Source: Acidobacteriales bacterium 59-55 (GTDB taxonomy: Bacteria > Acidobacteriota > Terriglobia > Terriglobales > Acidobacteriaceae). From it: a DNA stretch of 64,000 nt. Positions 1 to 8,164 of the stretch are shown here, piece after piece (positions within the stretch are counted from its first letter, which is position 1; the number at the start of each line of letters is the position of its first letter). The DNA lies in NCBI GenBank assembly GCA_001897435.1, contig MKSV01000008.1:344252-408251 (forward strand), in the 5' to 3' direction. The translations under genes were made by a program, and so were the position numbers. The notes beneath the pieces are model-generated. The model was given only the letters and a program-made list of their open reading frames with translations, did no database searches and was not told the DNA's origin.

Positions 1-403
1 CGACGGCGTGCTGCGCGAAGGCGAGCGGAACGATGCGGTCCCCGCTCCTCATTCCGAAGCTTCCCCAGTTCAGCGAAGACGAGAGTTGCAGCGCCAGCCG
101 CGTCAGCGGTTCGTTTCCGGTATTTCGGATCTTCAGCTTGGCCCGCACCGAGATCTGCGACTGCGCCGGGGTGAGATGGACGTCGAGGTCGTAGCCGGTG
201 AAGGTCAGCGAGTTACGCTCGGCGTCGGTCGGCGTGTCGATCGACTTGGCGGTATGCGTCTTCGGCGCGGCCGGAGGCTTGTCGCTGTTGAAGAGAACCT
301 GGTCCTGCGGCGCGGGTGCATGGGCCGCAGGGGGCGTTGTCTGGGCGATTGCCGGCGGAGCTACTATGAGACAGAGGGCAAGCAGGTGCAGGCGGTTCGG
401 CAT
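1..403 (-). CDS. Secreted M1-like peptidase family protein, N-terminal fragment
   Basis: The frame starts at an ATG at 403 and runs off the left edge, leaving 134 complete codons. A hydrophobic stretch of about 20 residues ending in AIAQ forms a typical signal peptide, so the product is exported. After a Pro/Ala-rich linker comes a beta-sandwich-like segment (TGYDLDVHLTP, then KLKIRNTGNEPLTRLALQL). This resembles the N-terminal domain of M1-family aminopeptidase-like proteins common in Acidobacteriota. The zinc site would lie outside the window, so the catalytic class is inferred. The gene follows rlmB by 17 bp on the same strand and is probably cotranscribed with it. Confidence 0.6.
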   Translation of the reverse strand, partial: MPNRLHLLALCLIVAPPAIAQTTPPAAHAPAPQDQVLFNSDKPPAAPKTHTAKSIDTPTDAERNSLTFTGYDLDVHLTPAQSQISVRAKLKIRNTGNEPLTRLALQLSSSLNWGSFGMRSGDRIVPLAFAQHAV

Positions 404-420
404 TAAAGCAGACGTCAATT

Positions 421-1206
421 TCAAGATCCCAACCCCTTGCGGGCTTTCTGCGGCTTTGGCGCGGGTTTTTCTGATGGCGGACGGCGCTGGCGCATGGCTT
501 CGTACATCACGACAGCCCCGGCGACGGAGACATTGAGCGACGAGACCTGCCCCGCCATGGGAATGCGCAGCAGGTGGTCGCAGGTCTTCTTGACCAGATC
601 GTGCAGCCCCGCGCCCTCCCGGCCGAGCACAAGGACGCAGTCCGTTCTGAAGTCGAACTCCGTGTAGTCCGGCGTTCCGCGCTCGTCGAGCCCCAGCACC
701 CAGACGTGCTTCTGCTTCATCTGTTCGAGCGCGCGGACCAGATTCGTGACGCGGGCGATGCGCACATGCTCCGACGCCCCGGCGGAGGTTTTGGCGACGG
801 TCGCGGTCACGGGAGCGGAGCGGCGCTCCGGCAGGATCACACCGTCCACACCGGCGCCATCGGCGGTGCGCAGCAGAGCGCCCAGGTTGTGCGGGTCTTC
901 GATGCCGTCGAGTGCGAGAAAAAAACGGTGCTGCCCTTCCTGCTTCGGCGCCAACAGGTCTTCGACGCCGAGAAATTGGCGCTCCTTGACGACGGCCAGC
1001 ACGCCTTGATGGGCGTCCGTCCGTGCAGTGCGGGTAAGCTGGTCGCGCGGTTCGAGCGATACCCGGACTCCGGCCGCGCGGCAGAGCTGAATCAGACGCT
1101 CCAGCCGCTCGTCGCGGCGCTCGCGGGCGACGCTGACGTGGTCGAGCCGCCGCGAACCGGAGCGGATGGCCTCCTCGACCGGATGAACGCCATAAAGAAC
1201 TTCCAT
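421..1206 (-). CDS. rlmB: 23S rRNA (guanosine-2'-O)-methyltransferase RlmB (TrmH/SpoU family)
   Basis: The protein has 261 residues, normal for RlmB. The N-terminal 75 residues match the SpoU substrate-binding domain, with VLYGVHPVEEAI at the start. The C-terminal SPOUT methylase carries all three trefoil-knot motifs: motif 1 around residues 104-119 (DPHNLGALLRTADGAG, with the conserved Asn and Arg), motif 2 around 194-201 (LGREGAGL) and motif 3 around 215-229 (IPMAGQVSSLNVSVA). The family methylates the ribose of G2251 in the 23S P loop using S-adenosylmethionine. A basic tail of about 20 residues follows the domain. Family assignment is firm. A TrmH or TsnR paralogue is the main alternative, but the N-terminal domain favours RlmB. 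Confidence 0.93.
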   Translation of the reverse strand: MEVLYGVHPVEEAIRSGSRRLDHVSVARERRDERLERLIQLCRAAGVRVSLEPRDQLTRTARTDAHQGVLAVVKERQFLGVEDLLAPKQEGQHRFFLALDGIEDPHNLGALLRTADGAGVDGVILPERRSAPVTATVAKTSAGASEHVRIARVTNLVRALEQMKQKHVWVLGLDERGTPDYTEFDFRTDCVLVLGREGAGLHDLVKKTCDHLLRIPMAGQVSSLNVSVAGAVVMYEAMRQRRPPSEKPAPKPQKARKGLGS

Positions 1207-1324
1207 GACTCAAGAATACCCGCCCGGACCCACTCTTTCCGGAAACGCCGCCCGCATTGGAAATAATTATGCATGATGTTGAATACAAATAACTTATCCT
1301 CTTATGTTTAGGAGGGAGGAGCAA

Positions 1325-2164
1325 ATGCCGGTTCTTTCTTCCATCCCGCTCCTCCGAACAAAAACGTCAGTCCATGCCCGAAATAATCAGCCGTTTAGGA
1401 TGGAGCATCGGGTAAAGTTGATAGTTGGAGACTCTCCTGCCCGGAAGGAAATCGGAAGCACCTTTGTTTTTATGGACAAGATCGGAAAGAATCGAGTCTT
1501 TTTCCAACACGGAAGCGTCAGAAGCAGTGTGCAAGGTGGATCCATCACGTTGACTGCTGCCGCGGTCGCTCAGGTTCAGAGCGAAAACGCGGCGATTGCC
1601 CAGGGGCTGAAGAAACAGGACCCCGAGCTGCTCGATCACCTGATCGAGCTCTATCAGCATCGTTTGATGCGCTATCTTCTGTTCCTCACCGGCAAGCGCG
1701 AGGTCGCCGAAGACCTCTTCCAGGAGACCTGGATGCGCGTTCTGCTGCGCGGGGCGCAGTACAACGGCAAGGCGCGCTTCGACACCTGGCTGTTCACTAT
1801 CGCGCGCAACCTGGTCATCGACCTCTCGCGCAAACGCACGATGTCCAGCCTCGACGAGATGAGCGAGGGCAGGGAAGACGACCGCCCCTTCGAGGTCGCC
1901 GCTGCCGGGCCCTCTCCGCTCGATCAGTTTCAGCAGCGTGAGGATTGCGCCGAGGTGGGCGAGGTTCTGCTGAAGCTCGAACCTAACTACCGCGAGGTGC
2001 TGGTTCTGCGGTTTTACGAAGAACTCTCTCTCGAAGAGATTGCCGGTATTACGCGAGCGCCTCTGTCGACAGTAAAATCGAGGCTCTATCGCGGGCTGGC
2101 AGCTTTGAAGCCGGAGGTGGAGCGGCTTCGCGCATTGCGTCCATTGGGGGAGGCGACTATATGA
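1325..2164 (+). CDS. RNA polymerase sigma factor, sigma-70 ECF type with long N-terminal extension
   Basis: I start at the ATG at 1325 because GGAGGGAGGA lies directly upstream; an in-frame ATG at 1304 precedes that site and has no ribosome-binding site. The 279-residue product has sigma region 2 at about 107-172 (RYLLFLTGKREVAEDLFQET, then the promoter-melting part WLFTIARNLVIDLSRK). Region 4 is at about 213-262 and ends in the helix-turn-helix SLEEIAGITRAPLSTVKSRL. There is no region 3, as in ECF factors. The first 90 residues are unlike known sigma domains; a start near the ATG at 1472 cannot be excluded. The stop overlaps the next start (ATGA), so the three genes 1325-3095 form one coupled operon. 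No recognisable zinc-binding anti-sigma factor is present. Confidence 0.85.
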   Translation: MPVLSSIPLLRTKTSVHARNNQPFRMEHRVKLIVGDSPARKEIGSTFVFMDKIGKNRVFFQHGSVRSSVQGGSITLTAAAVAQVQSENAAIAQGLKKQDPELLDHLIELYQHRLMRYLLFLTGKREVAEDLFQETWMRVLLRGAQYNGKARFDTWLFTIARNLVIDLSRKRTMSSLDEMSEGREDDRPFEVAAAGPSPLDQFQQREDCAEVGEVLLKLEPNYREVLVLRFYEELSLEEIAGITRAPLSTVKSRLYRGLAALKPEVERLRALRPLGEATI

Positions 2165-2550
2165 AGAATCTTTTCGAGGAGCGCCTGCGGCATGAAGGCA
2201 GCCGCACGCTGACGCGAACCGCTTTGCTGGACGCGAATATGGCTGCGCGCGCTTCGATCGTCAATCGGACGCATCGGGTGGTGCGGGAGCGGGCGAAGAG
2301 GTTGGAGTCGCACCGCAACCGGGTTCGCAGCCTATGGATTCCGCTGATGGTCTGTTCGGCATTTCTCGTGATGAGCTGCTATGCGGTATGGACCTTTCTG
2401 GACAGCTATGAGCTGATCCCGACAGGCGTACCCGATTCGGGCGAACAGTTCCTGGTGCTGCTGCTCTGGTTTCTCCCGGTTTCGATGGCGCTGCTGGTGA
2501 CGGTCTGGCTTCGGCGCATGCGCAAACGCCCGGGCGGTGAGGCAGCGTAA
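2161..2550 (+). CDS. Small two-helix membrane protein in the sigma-factor operon
   Basis: The protein has 129 residues. A charged, basic N-terminal half (about residues 1-55) is followed by two hydrophobic segments at about 57-80 and 95-118 and a short basic tail. It has no family signature I recognise. Its ATG overlaps the sigma-factor stop by 4 bp and its own stop overlaps the next start (TAATG), so expression is coupled to both neighbours. The position immediately after an ECF sigma gene is where anti-sigma factors usually sit, and a cytoplasmic N-terminus followed by membrane helices would fit that role. This is inference from context only; no anti-sigma motif is visible. Confidence 0.65.
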   Translation: MKNLFEERLRHEGSRTLTRTALLDANMAARASIVNRTHRVVRERAKRLESHRNRVRSLWIPLMVCSAFLVMSCYAVWTFLDSYELIPTGVPDSGEQFLVLLLWFLPVSMALLVTVWLRRMRKRPGGEAA

Positions 2551-3095
2551 TGATGCTCTGGAACCAGAAATCGAGTCGATCGCAAGAGACCGCGGCGACT
2601 GACGAAGATCAGCTTAGTCTGATACCGGCGTGGTCTGTGATTCTTGCCGTCGTCGTCTTCGTGGCGATCCAGTACCTCTTTCAGGTCTACATGCCGCACC
2701 GACGGCACGAGATGCTGCCCATGCGGATTCTGATGGGTTACTCGTGGGGAACCGCCTTTGCGACCTATATTCTGCTGATCGGCTACGTAAGCCGCGACGT
2801 GAAGCGGCGCAACATGTCGGCTGGCCTCTGGATGCTGGTGGTGATCGTGATGCCGGGCGGCATCGGTGCCGTCGTCTACTTCCTGCTGCGGCAGCCGCTG
2901 ATCTCGCGCTGCACGCATTGCGGCACGGAGGTCGCCTCAGATATCCATTTCTGTCCGCAGTGCCAGTTCCAACTGGCCCCAGTCTGCGGCCGCTGCTTTC
3001 GCGGCGTCCAGATTACCGATGTCTACTGCACCCAGTGCGGACACGACCTCGCCGAGGACCAGGCTCCGGCACGGCTGCGCGTGTACAGCGACTAG
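2550..3095 (+). CDS. Membrane protein with C-terminal double zinc ribbon
   Basis: The protein has 181 residues. Three hydrophobic segments (about 27-46, 60-80 and 92-113) resemble the PLDc_N-like membrane domain, including the MPGGIGAVVYFLLR turn. After the last helix come two zinc ribbons with cysteine pairs at about 121/124 and 135/138, then 146/149 and 160/163 (CTHCG, FCPQC, CGRC, YCTQCG). Such tails usually bind structural zinc and mediate protein contacts. It is the third gene of the coupled sigma-factor operon and ends about 250 bp before the LytTR regulator. A signalling or envelope-stress role with the sigma factor is plausible, but nothing in the sequence proves it. Confidence 0.75.
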   Translation: MMLWNQKSSRSQETAATDEDQLSLIPAWSVILAVVVFVAIQYLFQVYMPHRRHEMLPMRILMGYSWGTAFATYILLIGYVSRDVKRRNMSAGLWMLVVIVMPGGIGAVVYFLLRQPLISRCTHCGTEVASDIHFCPQCQFQLAPVCGRCFRGVQITDVYCTQCGHDLAEDQAPARLRVYSD

Positions 3096-3197
3096 CGCTA
3101 TTTCCTTAAGTGTAGCTTCCCTTGTTTGTCATTCCCGAAGGGAATCTGCGTTTTGATCGCATCACCAGGGCTACATCCGGAGGAGAACCGCCTCTAG
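3096..3197 (+). repeat. Dispersed repeat family A, copy 1 (right-half type 1)
   Basis: The core TTTGTCATTCCCGAAGGG continues to AATCTGCG and contains the palindrome ATTCCCGAAGGGAAT. It is preceded by a GCTATTTCC...GTAGCTTCC left flank and followed by a right flank ending GGAGGAGAACCGC. The same architecture recurs at 15874 and, inverted, at 39728 and 52182. It sits between two co-directional genes. Confidence 0.85.
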
Positions 3198-3347
3198 CGC
3201 AACAACCCTGTAAAGATATAGATATAGAGAGAGAAAATCGATCTATAGAGAAGAAGGTTCGGCAGCTCTGTTTTCTCTCAGGGAAAACGGTACTCCTCTA
3301 AGTTTTTCCACTTCACGGTAACAGGAGAATTGCCCTAACGGCTCGCC

Positions 3348-4136
3348 ATGGCCTTGACTGCAATGATTATCGACGACGAACCGCTGGCGCGGCAGGAGTT
3401 GCAGTATCTCCTGGAGCGAGCCGGCGGCGTGGAGATTCTCGCGCAGGCGACCAACGGGATCGAAGCCGTCGATCTCATCCGGCAGCATCAGCCCGACGTC
3501 GTCTTTCTCGATGTGCAGATGCCGGGACTGGACGGCTTCGCCGTACTGAAGAAGCTGCTGGACCGCAGGATTCCGCTGCCGCAGGTGGTCTTCGCCACGG
3601 CGTTCAACCAATACGCGGTGCGTGCCTTTGAGGTCAACGCGGTGGACTATCTGCTCAAGCCCTTCGATCAGAAGCGGGTGCTGCAGACCATCGAGAAGGC
3701 GGAGGCGCGGCTGACGGCGCCGGCGGAGTCGGCCAGCGACGCCAAGCTGGACGCTCTGCTGCGGTTGATGGAAGAGCAGTCGCACGGCGGCAAGTCGCAT
3801 TCGGGCAAAGTGGTGGTGCGGACGCAGAACCGGCTATTGCTGACGGATCAGAAAGATATCTGCTTCGCCTCGATCGAAGAGGGAACGATCACCGTGGTGA
3901 CGCCCAAGGTCGAGGGCAACTCGAACTGCCGCACGCTCGAAGAGTTGATGGACCAGCTCGATCCGGCGACTTTCTGGCGGGCGCACCGCTCGTACCTGGT
4001 CAATATCCAGCACATCCGCGAGGTCGTGCCGTGGTTCAAATCGAGCTACCAGTTGCGCATGGACGATCCCAACAAGACTGAGATTCCGGTGAGCCGGGCG
4101 CAGACCAAACGGCTGCGAGAGCTCTTCAACTTGTAA
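3348..4136 (+). CDS. LytTR-family DNA-binding response regulator
   Basis: The 262-residue protein has two domains. A receiver domain occupies about residues 1-120, with acidic pocket residues near 9-11 (DDE), the phosphoacceptor Asp55 in VVFLDVQMPG and the conserved Lys104 in YLLKPFD. A LytTR DNA-binding domain occupies about 160-262 (FWRAHRSYLVNIQHI, ending in IPVSRAQTKRLREL). This is the AlgR/AgrA/LytR type, which binds imperfect direct repeats upstream of targets. No histidine kinase gene is adjacent, so the partner must be elsewhere. An ATG five codons downstream is a possible alternative start. The gene ends 8 bp before a strong bidirectional terminator. Confidence 0.93.
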   Translation: MALTAMIIDDEPLARQELQYLLERAGGVEILAQATNGIEAVDLIRQHQPDVVFLDVQMPGLDGFAVLKKLLDRRIPLPQVVFATAFNQYAVRAFEVNAVDYLLKPFDQKRVLQTIEKAEARLTAPAESASDAKLDALLRLMEEQSHGGKSHSGKVVVRTQNRLLLTDQKDICFASIEEGTITVVTPKVEGNSNCRTLEELMDQLDPATFWRAHRSYLVNIQHIREVVPWFKSSYQLRMDDPNKTEIPVSRAQTKRLRELFNL

Positions 4137-4147
4137 TCTGCAACAAA

Positions 4148-4174
4148 AAAGCCGCTCTGGAATAGAGCGGCTTT
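4148..4174. terminator. Bidirectional intrinsic terminator
   Basis: An 11-bp perfect stem (AAAGCCGCTCT paired with AGAGCGGCTTT) encloses a 6-nt loop, with A-rich sequence on one side and T-rich on the other. It lies between the convergent LytTR and BON genes and can serve both. Confidence 0.85.
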
Positions 4175-4196
4175 CTGCGGATAGAGCTACTTGAAG

Positions 4197-4847
4197 CTAC
4201 TTCGATCCCTCTTTGGGGTGCGAGCCTTCGACAACGAGATGGTTGCTGATGCTGAACGCGCCCGGCGCAGAGTTGGCCTGCATTCCGGCGATCGCGGCAT
4301 CGGTCTGGTTGAGAACGACGCCGTAGAGGCTCACGTTGCCGTTCTTCACGATGATGTGGATGGCATGGTAGCCGAGCGGCGGATCGGCGGTGATGCCGCC
4401 GGCCATGCGGGCGACACTGGCACCGCGACCGACGCCTCCGGCGTTGGCGTTATATTTTCTCAGCGTGGACGCGCTGTAGATGCGGTTGTAGACGGCGGCG
4501 CGGACACGGTCGTCGTTGGGCGAATTGGGCAGCACCTCGATTTCGTTGTCCACCGAAGCCACGCCGGGAATGCTCTTGACCACGCGCCCGGCCTCATCCT
4601 TGAGCGTTGGCCGCGAAGCGAAACCGTTCAGCGTGATGGTCTTTCCCTTGATCCCGAAGGTGATCCAGTCGAAGACGGCATAGTGGGTCAGGCCGCCCAG
4701 CTTGTGCTGGACGTCGTTGATGATGCGGACAGTGTCCTCCTGCGACCAGCTGTTACTGCCGGCGGTGCTCTGCGCGACGATAGGCGCGGCAGCAATCGTA
4801 AGACTGAGAAAAGCGGCTGCAATGGTTAAGAACCTGGTACGTGCCAT
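4197..4847 (-). CDS. Periplasmic protein with two BON domains
   Basis: I start at the ATG at 4847, which has AGGGAGAGAGATC directly upstream and opens a clean signal peptide (MARTRFLTIAAAFLSLTIAA, cleavage after the AQ near residue 26). An ATG at 4904 in the same frame has no such site. The mature part of about 190 residues contains one BON repeat at about 36-90 (GKTITLNGFASRPTLKDEAG, VASVDNEIEVLP) and a second, more diverged one at about 145-205 (HIIVKNGNVSLYGVV). BON domains bind phospholipid surfaces and occur in OsmY-like envelope-stress proteins. The role is inferred from the fold only. Confidence 0.85.
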   Translation of the reverse strand: MARTRFLTIAAAFLSLTIAAAPIVAQSTAGSNSWSQEDTVRIINDVQHKLGGLTHYAVFDWITFGIKGKTITLNGFASRPTLKDEAGRVVKSIPGVASVDNEIEVLPNSPNDDRVRAAVYNRIYSASTLRKYNANAGGVGRGASVARMAGGITADPPLGYHAIHIIVKNGNVSLYGVVLNQTDAAIAGMQANSAPGAFSISNHLVVEGSHPKEGSK

Positions 4848-4922
4848 GATCTCTCTCCCTAAAAAATTTAATAAGCGGTTCCGAAGAACGATACCGCGTT
4901 GCATCGAAATGCGTCCAGAGAA

Positions 4923-5564
4923 TTAGATGCGTCCCGCACGCTTCTGGGCTACCACCAGGCCCCGGGGAGTCGGCAGAAAGATGCAGGAGAGCAGCCCCTC
5001 GGACTCCATCTTGAAGGCGGCGTCACGGACAATCTTGAGGTGCGAACTGGCGTCGTGCATCAGGATAAGCCCGGTCGAGCGCACCTGGGGCAGAAAGCGC
5101 TTTACCTCGGCCTCGCGGATGGGCATGTCGCTGTCGGAGAACAGCAGGTCGATGGTGCCGTCCACCTGCATCTCCAGCGACGACTCGTTGCGCAGCTCGA
5201 TCCACTCCGAAAGCCCGGAGGCCTCGATCTTTTCCTTCGCCTTTGCGAAGACCAGCGGATCGAACTCGCAGCTGATAATTTTTCCGAAGCCGTTTGCCTT
5301 CAGCCCCTCGGCGATCCACAGCGTGCTGACGCCGAGGAACGAGCCGGTCTCGACCACCAGTTCCGGCTTGACCGTTGTAATTAGAGTGCGCAGAAATTCG
5401 AGCACCTCGGCCTCGGCGGTCATGGAGTCGAACATGTGCCAGCGCTCGGGGCGGGGGCACTCCGGGGTGGCGCGATGGTATTCGGGAAGCAGCGCACCGG
5501 CGGCGCGCTCGGCCTGGAGCATCACCTTGTGCTCCTGTTTCAGCTTCTTGCGGAAGAGACCCAT
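4923..5564 (-). CDS. Class I SAM-dependent methyltransferase (O-methyltransferase-like)
   Basis: The 213-residue protein has a Rossmann-type methyltransferase fold. Motif I is VVETGSFLGVSTLWIA at about residues 70-85. The acidic ribose-binding end of strand 2 is in IISCEFDP, and the strand-4 motif is in IDLLFSDSDMP. The substrate is unknown; the layout resembles the Methyltransf_24 / caffeoyl-CoA O-methyltransferase-like group. The first 30 residues are basic and unlike the core. The BON gene follows at a distance of about 75 bp on the same strand, without obvious functional linkage. Confidence 0.82.
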   Translation of the reverse strand: MGLFRKKLKQEHKVMLQAERAAGALLPEYHRATPECPRPERWHMFDSMTAEAEVLEFLRTLITTVKPELVVETGSFLGVSTLWIAEGLKANGFGKIISCEFDPLVFAKAKEKIEASGLSEWIELRNESSLEMQVDGTIDLLFSDSDMPIREAEVKRFLPQVRSTGLILMHDASSHLKIVRDAAFKMESEGLLSCIFLPTPRGLVVAQKRAGRI

Positions 5565-5594
5565 GCAGGGATTCTATCTCGGGCCACCCGCGCT

Positions 5595-5975
5595 TCAGGC
5601 GGCAGCTTTCAGAATCTCGTCGAGATCGGCCGAGACCTCGGCGATGGCGTTGACGATGCTGTCGATCTTCTTCAGGTCGTCGATGACCTTCTGGAGTTGC
5701 TGGATCGCGAGTTGGATCTTTCCCGTGAGCGCCTGAAACTCAGGGTCGTCGGCCTGGATCGCCGCGGCCACCAGCGCCCGCTGCTGATCGTCGAGATGCT
5801 TGCGCATGGCATAGATCTGTTGCCACTTCGCGGGTTGATTGACGAGGTCTGGCTCCATCAGCGTCTGGTCAAGCTGCGTCAGCGTGACGCCGATGGCAGT
5901 AACGAGTTGGGTTGGAGTCATCGCGGGCGTCGGCGTCTGGGCTGTCGGTGTCGGAGTCGCGGAGGTTCGGGTCAT
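5595..5975 (-). CDS. Hypothetical small helical protein
   Basis: The 126-residue protein starts at an ATG preceded by GGAAAGGCGG. The N-terminus is a low-complexity Thr/Pro/Ala stretch (TPTPTAQTPTP). The rest is predicted to be helical with regular hydrophobic spacing and could form a coiled coil (ALTGKIQLAIQQLQKVIDDL). There is no signal peptide or membrane helix and I recognise no family. It lies between the methyltransferase and a lipoprotein of similar helical, Ala-rich character, on the same strand. Confidence 0.7.
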   Translation of the reverse strand: MTRTSATPTPTAQTPTPAMTPTQLVTAIGVTLTQLDQTLMEPDLVNQPAKWQQIYAMRKHLDDQQRALVAAAIQADDPEFQALTGKIQLAIQQLQKVIDDLKKIDSIVNAIAEVSADLDEILKAAA

Positions 5976-6020
5976 CGAGTTGCCGCCTTTCCGTTAGCGA
6001 GCCTCGGATTCAGTCAGGCT

Positions 6021-6054
6021 CTGTTAAGGGCACGGCTTCAGCCGTGCTGTAAGT
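6021..6054 (+). repeat. Short hairpin repeat family C, copy 1
   Basis: CTGTTAAGGGCACGGCTTCA is followed by GCCGTGC and forms a GCACGGCT/AGCCGTGC hairpin. The same sequence recurs at 15816. A related GCGGCTTTAGCCGC hairpin lies a few bases downstream. Confidence 0.75.
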
Positions 6055-6105
6055 GACTTGCCCGCCATGCGGCTTTAGCCGCTGAGGGAATCTTCGGAGA
6101 CCTGT

Positions 6106-7077
6106 TCAGACCTTTCCGTTAGCGGTTGCAGCCGTTGCCTGAACATTGGCCGACAGCGGCTGCACTTCGGCGGCGAAGGATCGTACCGAGGTGACGAGTT
6201 CGGCCAGTGACTGCGGCTTGCCCGTCTTCGGCGCGAGGATCAGCGCGACCAGCGCGTCATGGGCCTTCTTGAAGGCGGCGATGGCGGGCGCGGGGTCGGA
6301 GTTGGCGACCAGCGCCTGATTGCGGCGGAACTGCTTGATGCGGTCGCTCAGTTGGAGCAGATAGTCCTTGTCCGGCGCGGGCAGGGCGATCTCGCGGTTG
6401 TAGTCCGCAAACAGCATCACGCCCTGGGCGCTCTGTGTGCTCTTCTGCCGCTCGTAGATCGCCTTCGACTCGCTGCCGAGAAGGTTGAAGAGCGCGGCCA
6501 GCGCGGGATCGTTCTTCTCGATGCTCTTGCGAATTTCCTCATGGGTGCGATGGCGCTCGATGAGGCCGAGAATCTCTCCCGCCGCTCCGGCCGCGGCAGA
6601 GATGGGGCCGGCATAGTCGGCGGTGCTGGGAATAAGATGATGCGATGCGGCGGCTGTCTGCCCATCGGTTGCCAGTGTCGAAAAGCTGGCGCTGGCGGCG
6701 TTAGCATCGGCGACGATCTGCGCTTCTTCTTTTCCCTGCGCCAGCGTGGCCAGCGCCGTGGTGTAGCTGGCGAGCGCAAGGACGGCGTCCGAGCGCAGCT
6801 TGAGTTCGTCCTCGGTGATGACGGCGCGGCCGTCGATCTGCGCGGGACTGAGCTGGCCATGCTCGAAGGCCTGCGAGTCGATGTAGTGCTCGTACTCGAC
6901 GGTATTGGCATTGGCCAGCAGCGCCTCGAACGACTGGGCGAGCGAGTTGGACGCTTGCTGGAACTGCATGACGACCGGGGTGTAGTCCTGGTCGAGGACG
7001 CAGCCGGAGAGCAGCGCCAGGCCGAGAGTAAGCAGCGCCAGGGCGCCGGATCGCCGATATTTGCGGTAGTGCTGCAC
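6106..7077 (-). CDS. Putative lipoprotein, helical, function unknown
   Basis: I choose the GTG at 7077, with GAGG about 11 nt upstream. It directly precedes a lipoprotein signal peptide (RKYRRSGALALLTLGLALLS, then GC) with the lipidated Cys near residue 26. The longest open frame starts at 7263 but would overlap the VIT transporter gene and place the signal about 85 residues inside. The mature protein of about 300 residues is Ala-rich and helical, with a conserved-looking region SDRIKQFRRNQALVAN. No enzyme motif is visible. It probably forms an operon with the neighbouring hypothetical gene. The start is uncertain by a few codons (another GTG lies at 7122). Confidence 0.7.
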   Translation of the reverse strand: MQHYRKYRRSGALALLTLGLALLSGCVLDQDYTPVVMQFQQASNSLAQSFEALLANANTVEYEHYIDSQAFEHGQLSPAQIDGRAVITEDELKLRSDAVLALASYTTALATLAQGKEEAQIVADANAASASFSTLATDGQTAAASHHLIPSTADYAGPISAAAGAAGEILGLIERHRTHEEIRKSIEKNDPALAALFNLLGSESKAIYERQKSTQSAQGVMLFADYNREIALPAPDKDYLLQLSDRIKQFRRNQALVANSDPAPAIAAFKKAHDALVALILAPKTGKPQSLAELVTSVRSFAAEVQPLSANVQATAATANGKV

Positions 7078-7166
7078 GTTGCCGGTTGCCTCGTGTTTGA
7101 CGGAATCGGGGCCCAGAGTCACTATGGTGCACGCGCCCTGTCTTACGCAAGAGAAAACGCTCGCGA

Positions 7167-7904
7167 TCAGGGATGGTACGAGTTCAGGAAGCTGGCGAGC
7201 CCGTAGGCGGCGGCAGCGGCAGCCCCGCCGATCAGCGTGGTCTGCACCGCGCTGCGCAGCCATCCGCTGCCGACCAGCTTGCCTTTGAGCGCTCCGAAGA
7301 CGGCCAGTGCAGCCAGCGTGATAACGACCGACATCCTCAGCGCTTCATGGTGCTGCTCGACCAGCATGTAGGGCAGCAGCGGAACGAAGCCGCCCGCGAT
7401 GTACGACCCCGCGATGGTGAGCGCCGAACGGTGAGCGCGGTTCGCCGCCGGCTCTTCGAGTCCCAGTTCGAAGCGCATCATGAAGTTGACCCACTGCTTG
7501 GGATTCTGTTTGAGCGCGGCCAGCACAGGCGCGGCGCTGGCGCGGTCGACCGAGTACTGCTCGAAGATCTCGTAGATCTCCTCTTCCTCGTCCTCGGTGC
7601 GCTCGACGATCTCGCGCTCTTCCCGTTGCCGCTCCGATACATAGTGCTCGGCGTCGCCGCGCGCTGCCAGGTAGCCGCCCAGTCCCATGGCAATCGAACC
7701 GGCGGCGATCTCGGCCAGTCCGGCGAGGACGACGATGCGCGAAGAGGCGACCGCACCGGAGAGTCCGGCCGCCAGCGCAAAGGGAACGGTAAGGCCGTCG
7801 GCCAGTCCAATGACGATGTCACGCACGACGGCGCTCGACTCGAAGTGGCCTTCGACGTGGTGGGCGTCGCTGCCTTGTCCTTGTCCCGAAGCGGTTTGGT
7901 GCAT
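7167..7904 (-). CDS. VIT1/CCC1-family iron/manganese transporter
   Basis: The 245-residue membrane protein has the VIT family layout. A first helix pair contains the signature VVRDIVIGLADGLTVPFALA at about residues 26-45 and GSIAMGLGGYLAARGD. A cytoplasmic acidic segment (ERTEDEEEEIYEIFEQY, about 100-117) then corresponds to the metal-binding domain, and three more hydrophobic helices follow. Family members move Fe(II) or Mn(II) by proton antiport. The direction here (export or storage) cannot be told from sequence. The gene is divergent from the DUF5666-like gene and repeat A copy 2 sits between them. Confidence 0.92.
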   Translation of the reverse strand: MHQTASGQGQGSDAHHVEGHFESSAVVRDIVIGLADGLTVPFALAAGLSGAVASSRIVVLAGLAEIAAGSIAMGLGGYLAARGDAEHYVSERQREEREIVERTEDEEEEIYEIFEQYSVDRASAAPVLAALKQNPKQWVNFMMRFELGLEEPAANRAHRSALTIAGSYIAGGFVPLLPYMLVEQHHEALRMSVVITLAALAVFGALKGKLVGSGWLRSAVQTTLIGGAAAAAAYGLASFLNSYHP

Positions 7905-8080
7905 GGAAGTAGTCTAGCTGGTTTCGTTCAGCCGACGGAATCGAGGCGCGGCTTCCGCGAAGTTTTTAGCCGTGCAGAGAGTCTTTCGCCGTGGAATCGC
8001 GTCTGTATGAGCACGGCTTTCGATGAACTTCGATCGATCCGCTAGAGCAACGTAGCAGTTGGTGTAGAGTCTGCCGAGCC

Positions 8081-8148
8081 CTTTGTTTGTCATTCCCGAA
8101 GGGAATCTGCGGTTGTCGTTCTCCACACCAACAGCAAATCTGCTCCAG
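8081..8148 (+). repeat. Dispersed repeat family A, copy 2 (right-half type 2)
   Basis: It has the common core TTTGTTTGTCATTCCCGAAG continuing GGAATCTGCGG. The core is followed by the type 2 right half (CTCCACACCAACAGCAAATC) shared only with the copy at 22154. It lies in the divergent promoter region of the VIT transporter and the DUF5666-like gene. Confidence 0.85.
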
Positions 8149-8164
8149 ATTTCGGATGTGCACG

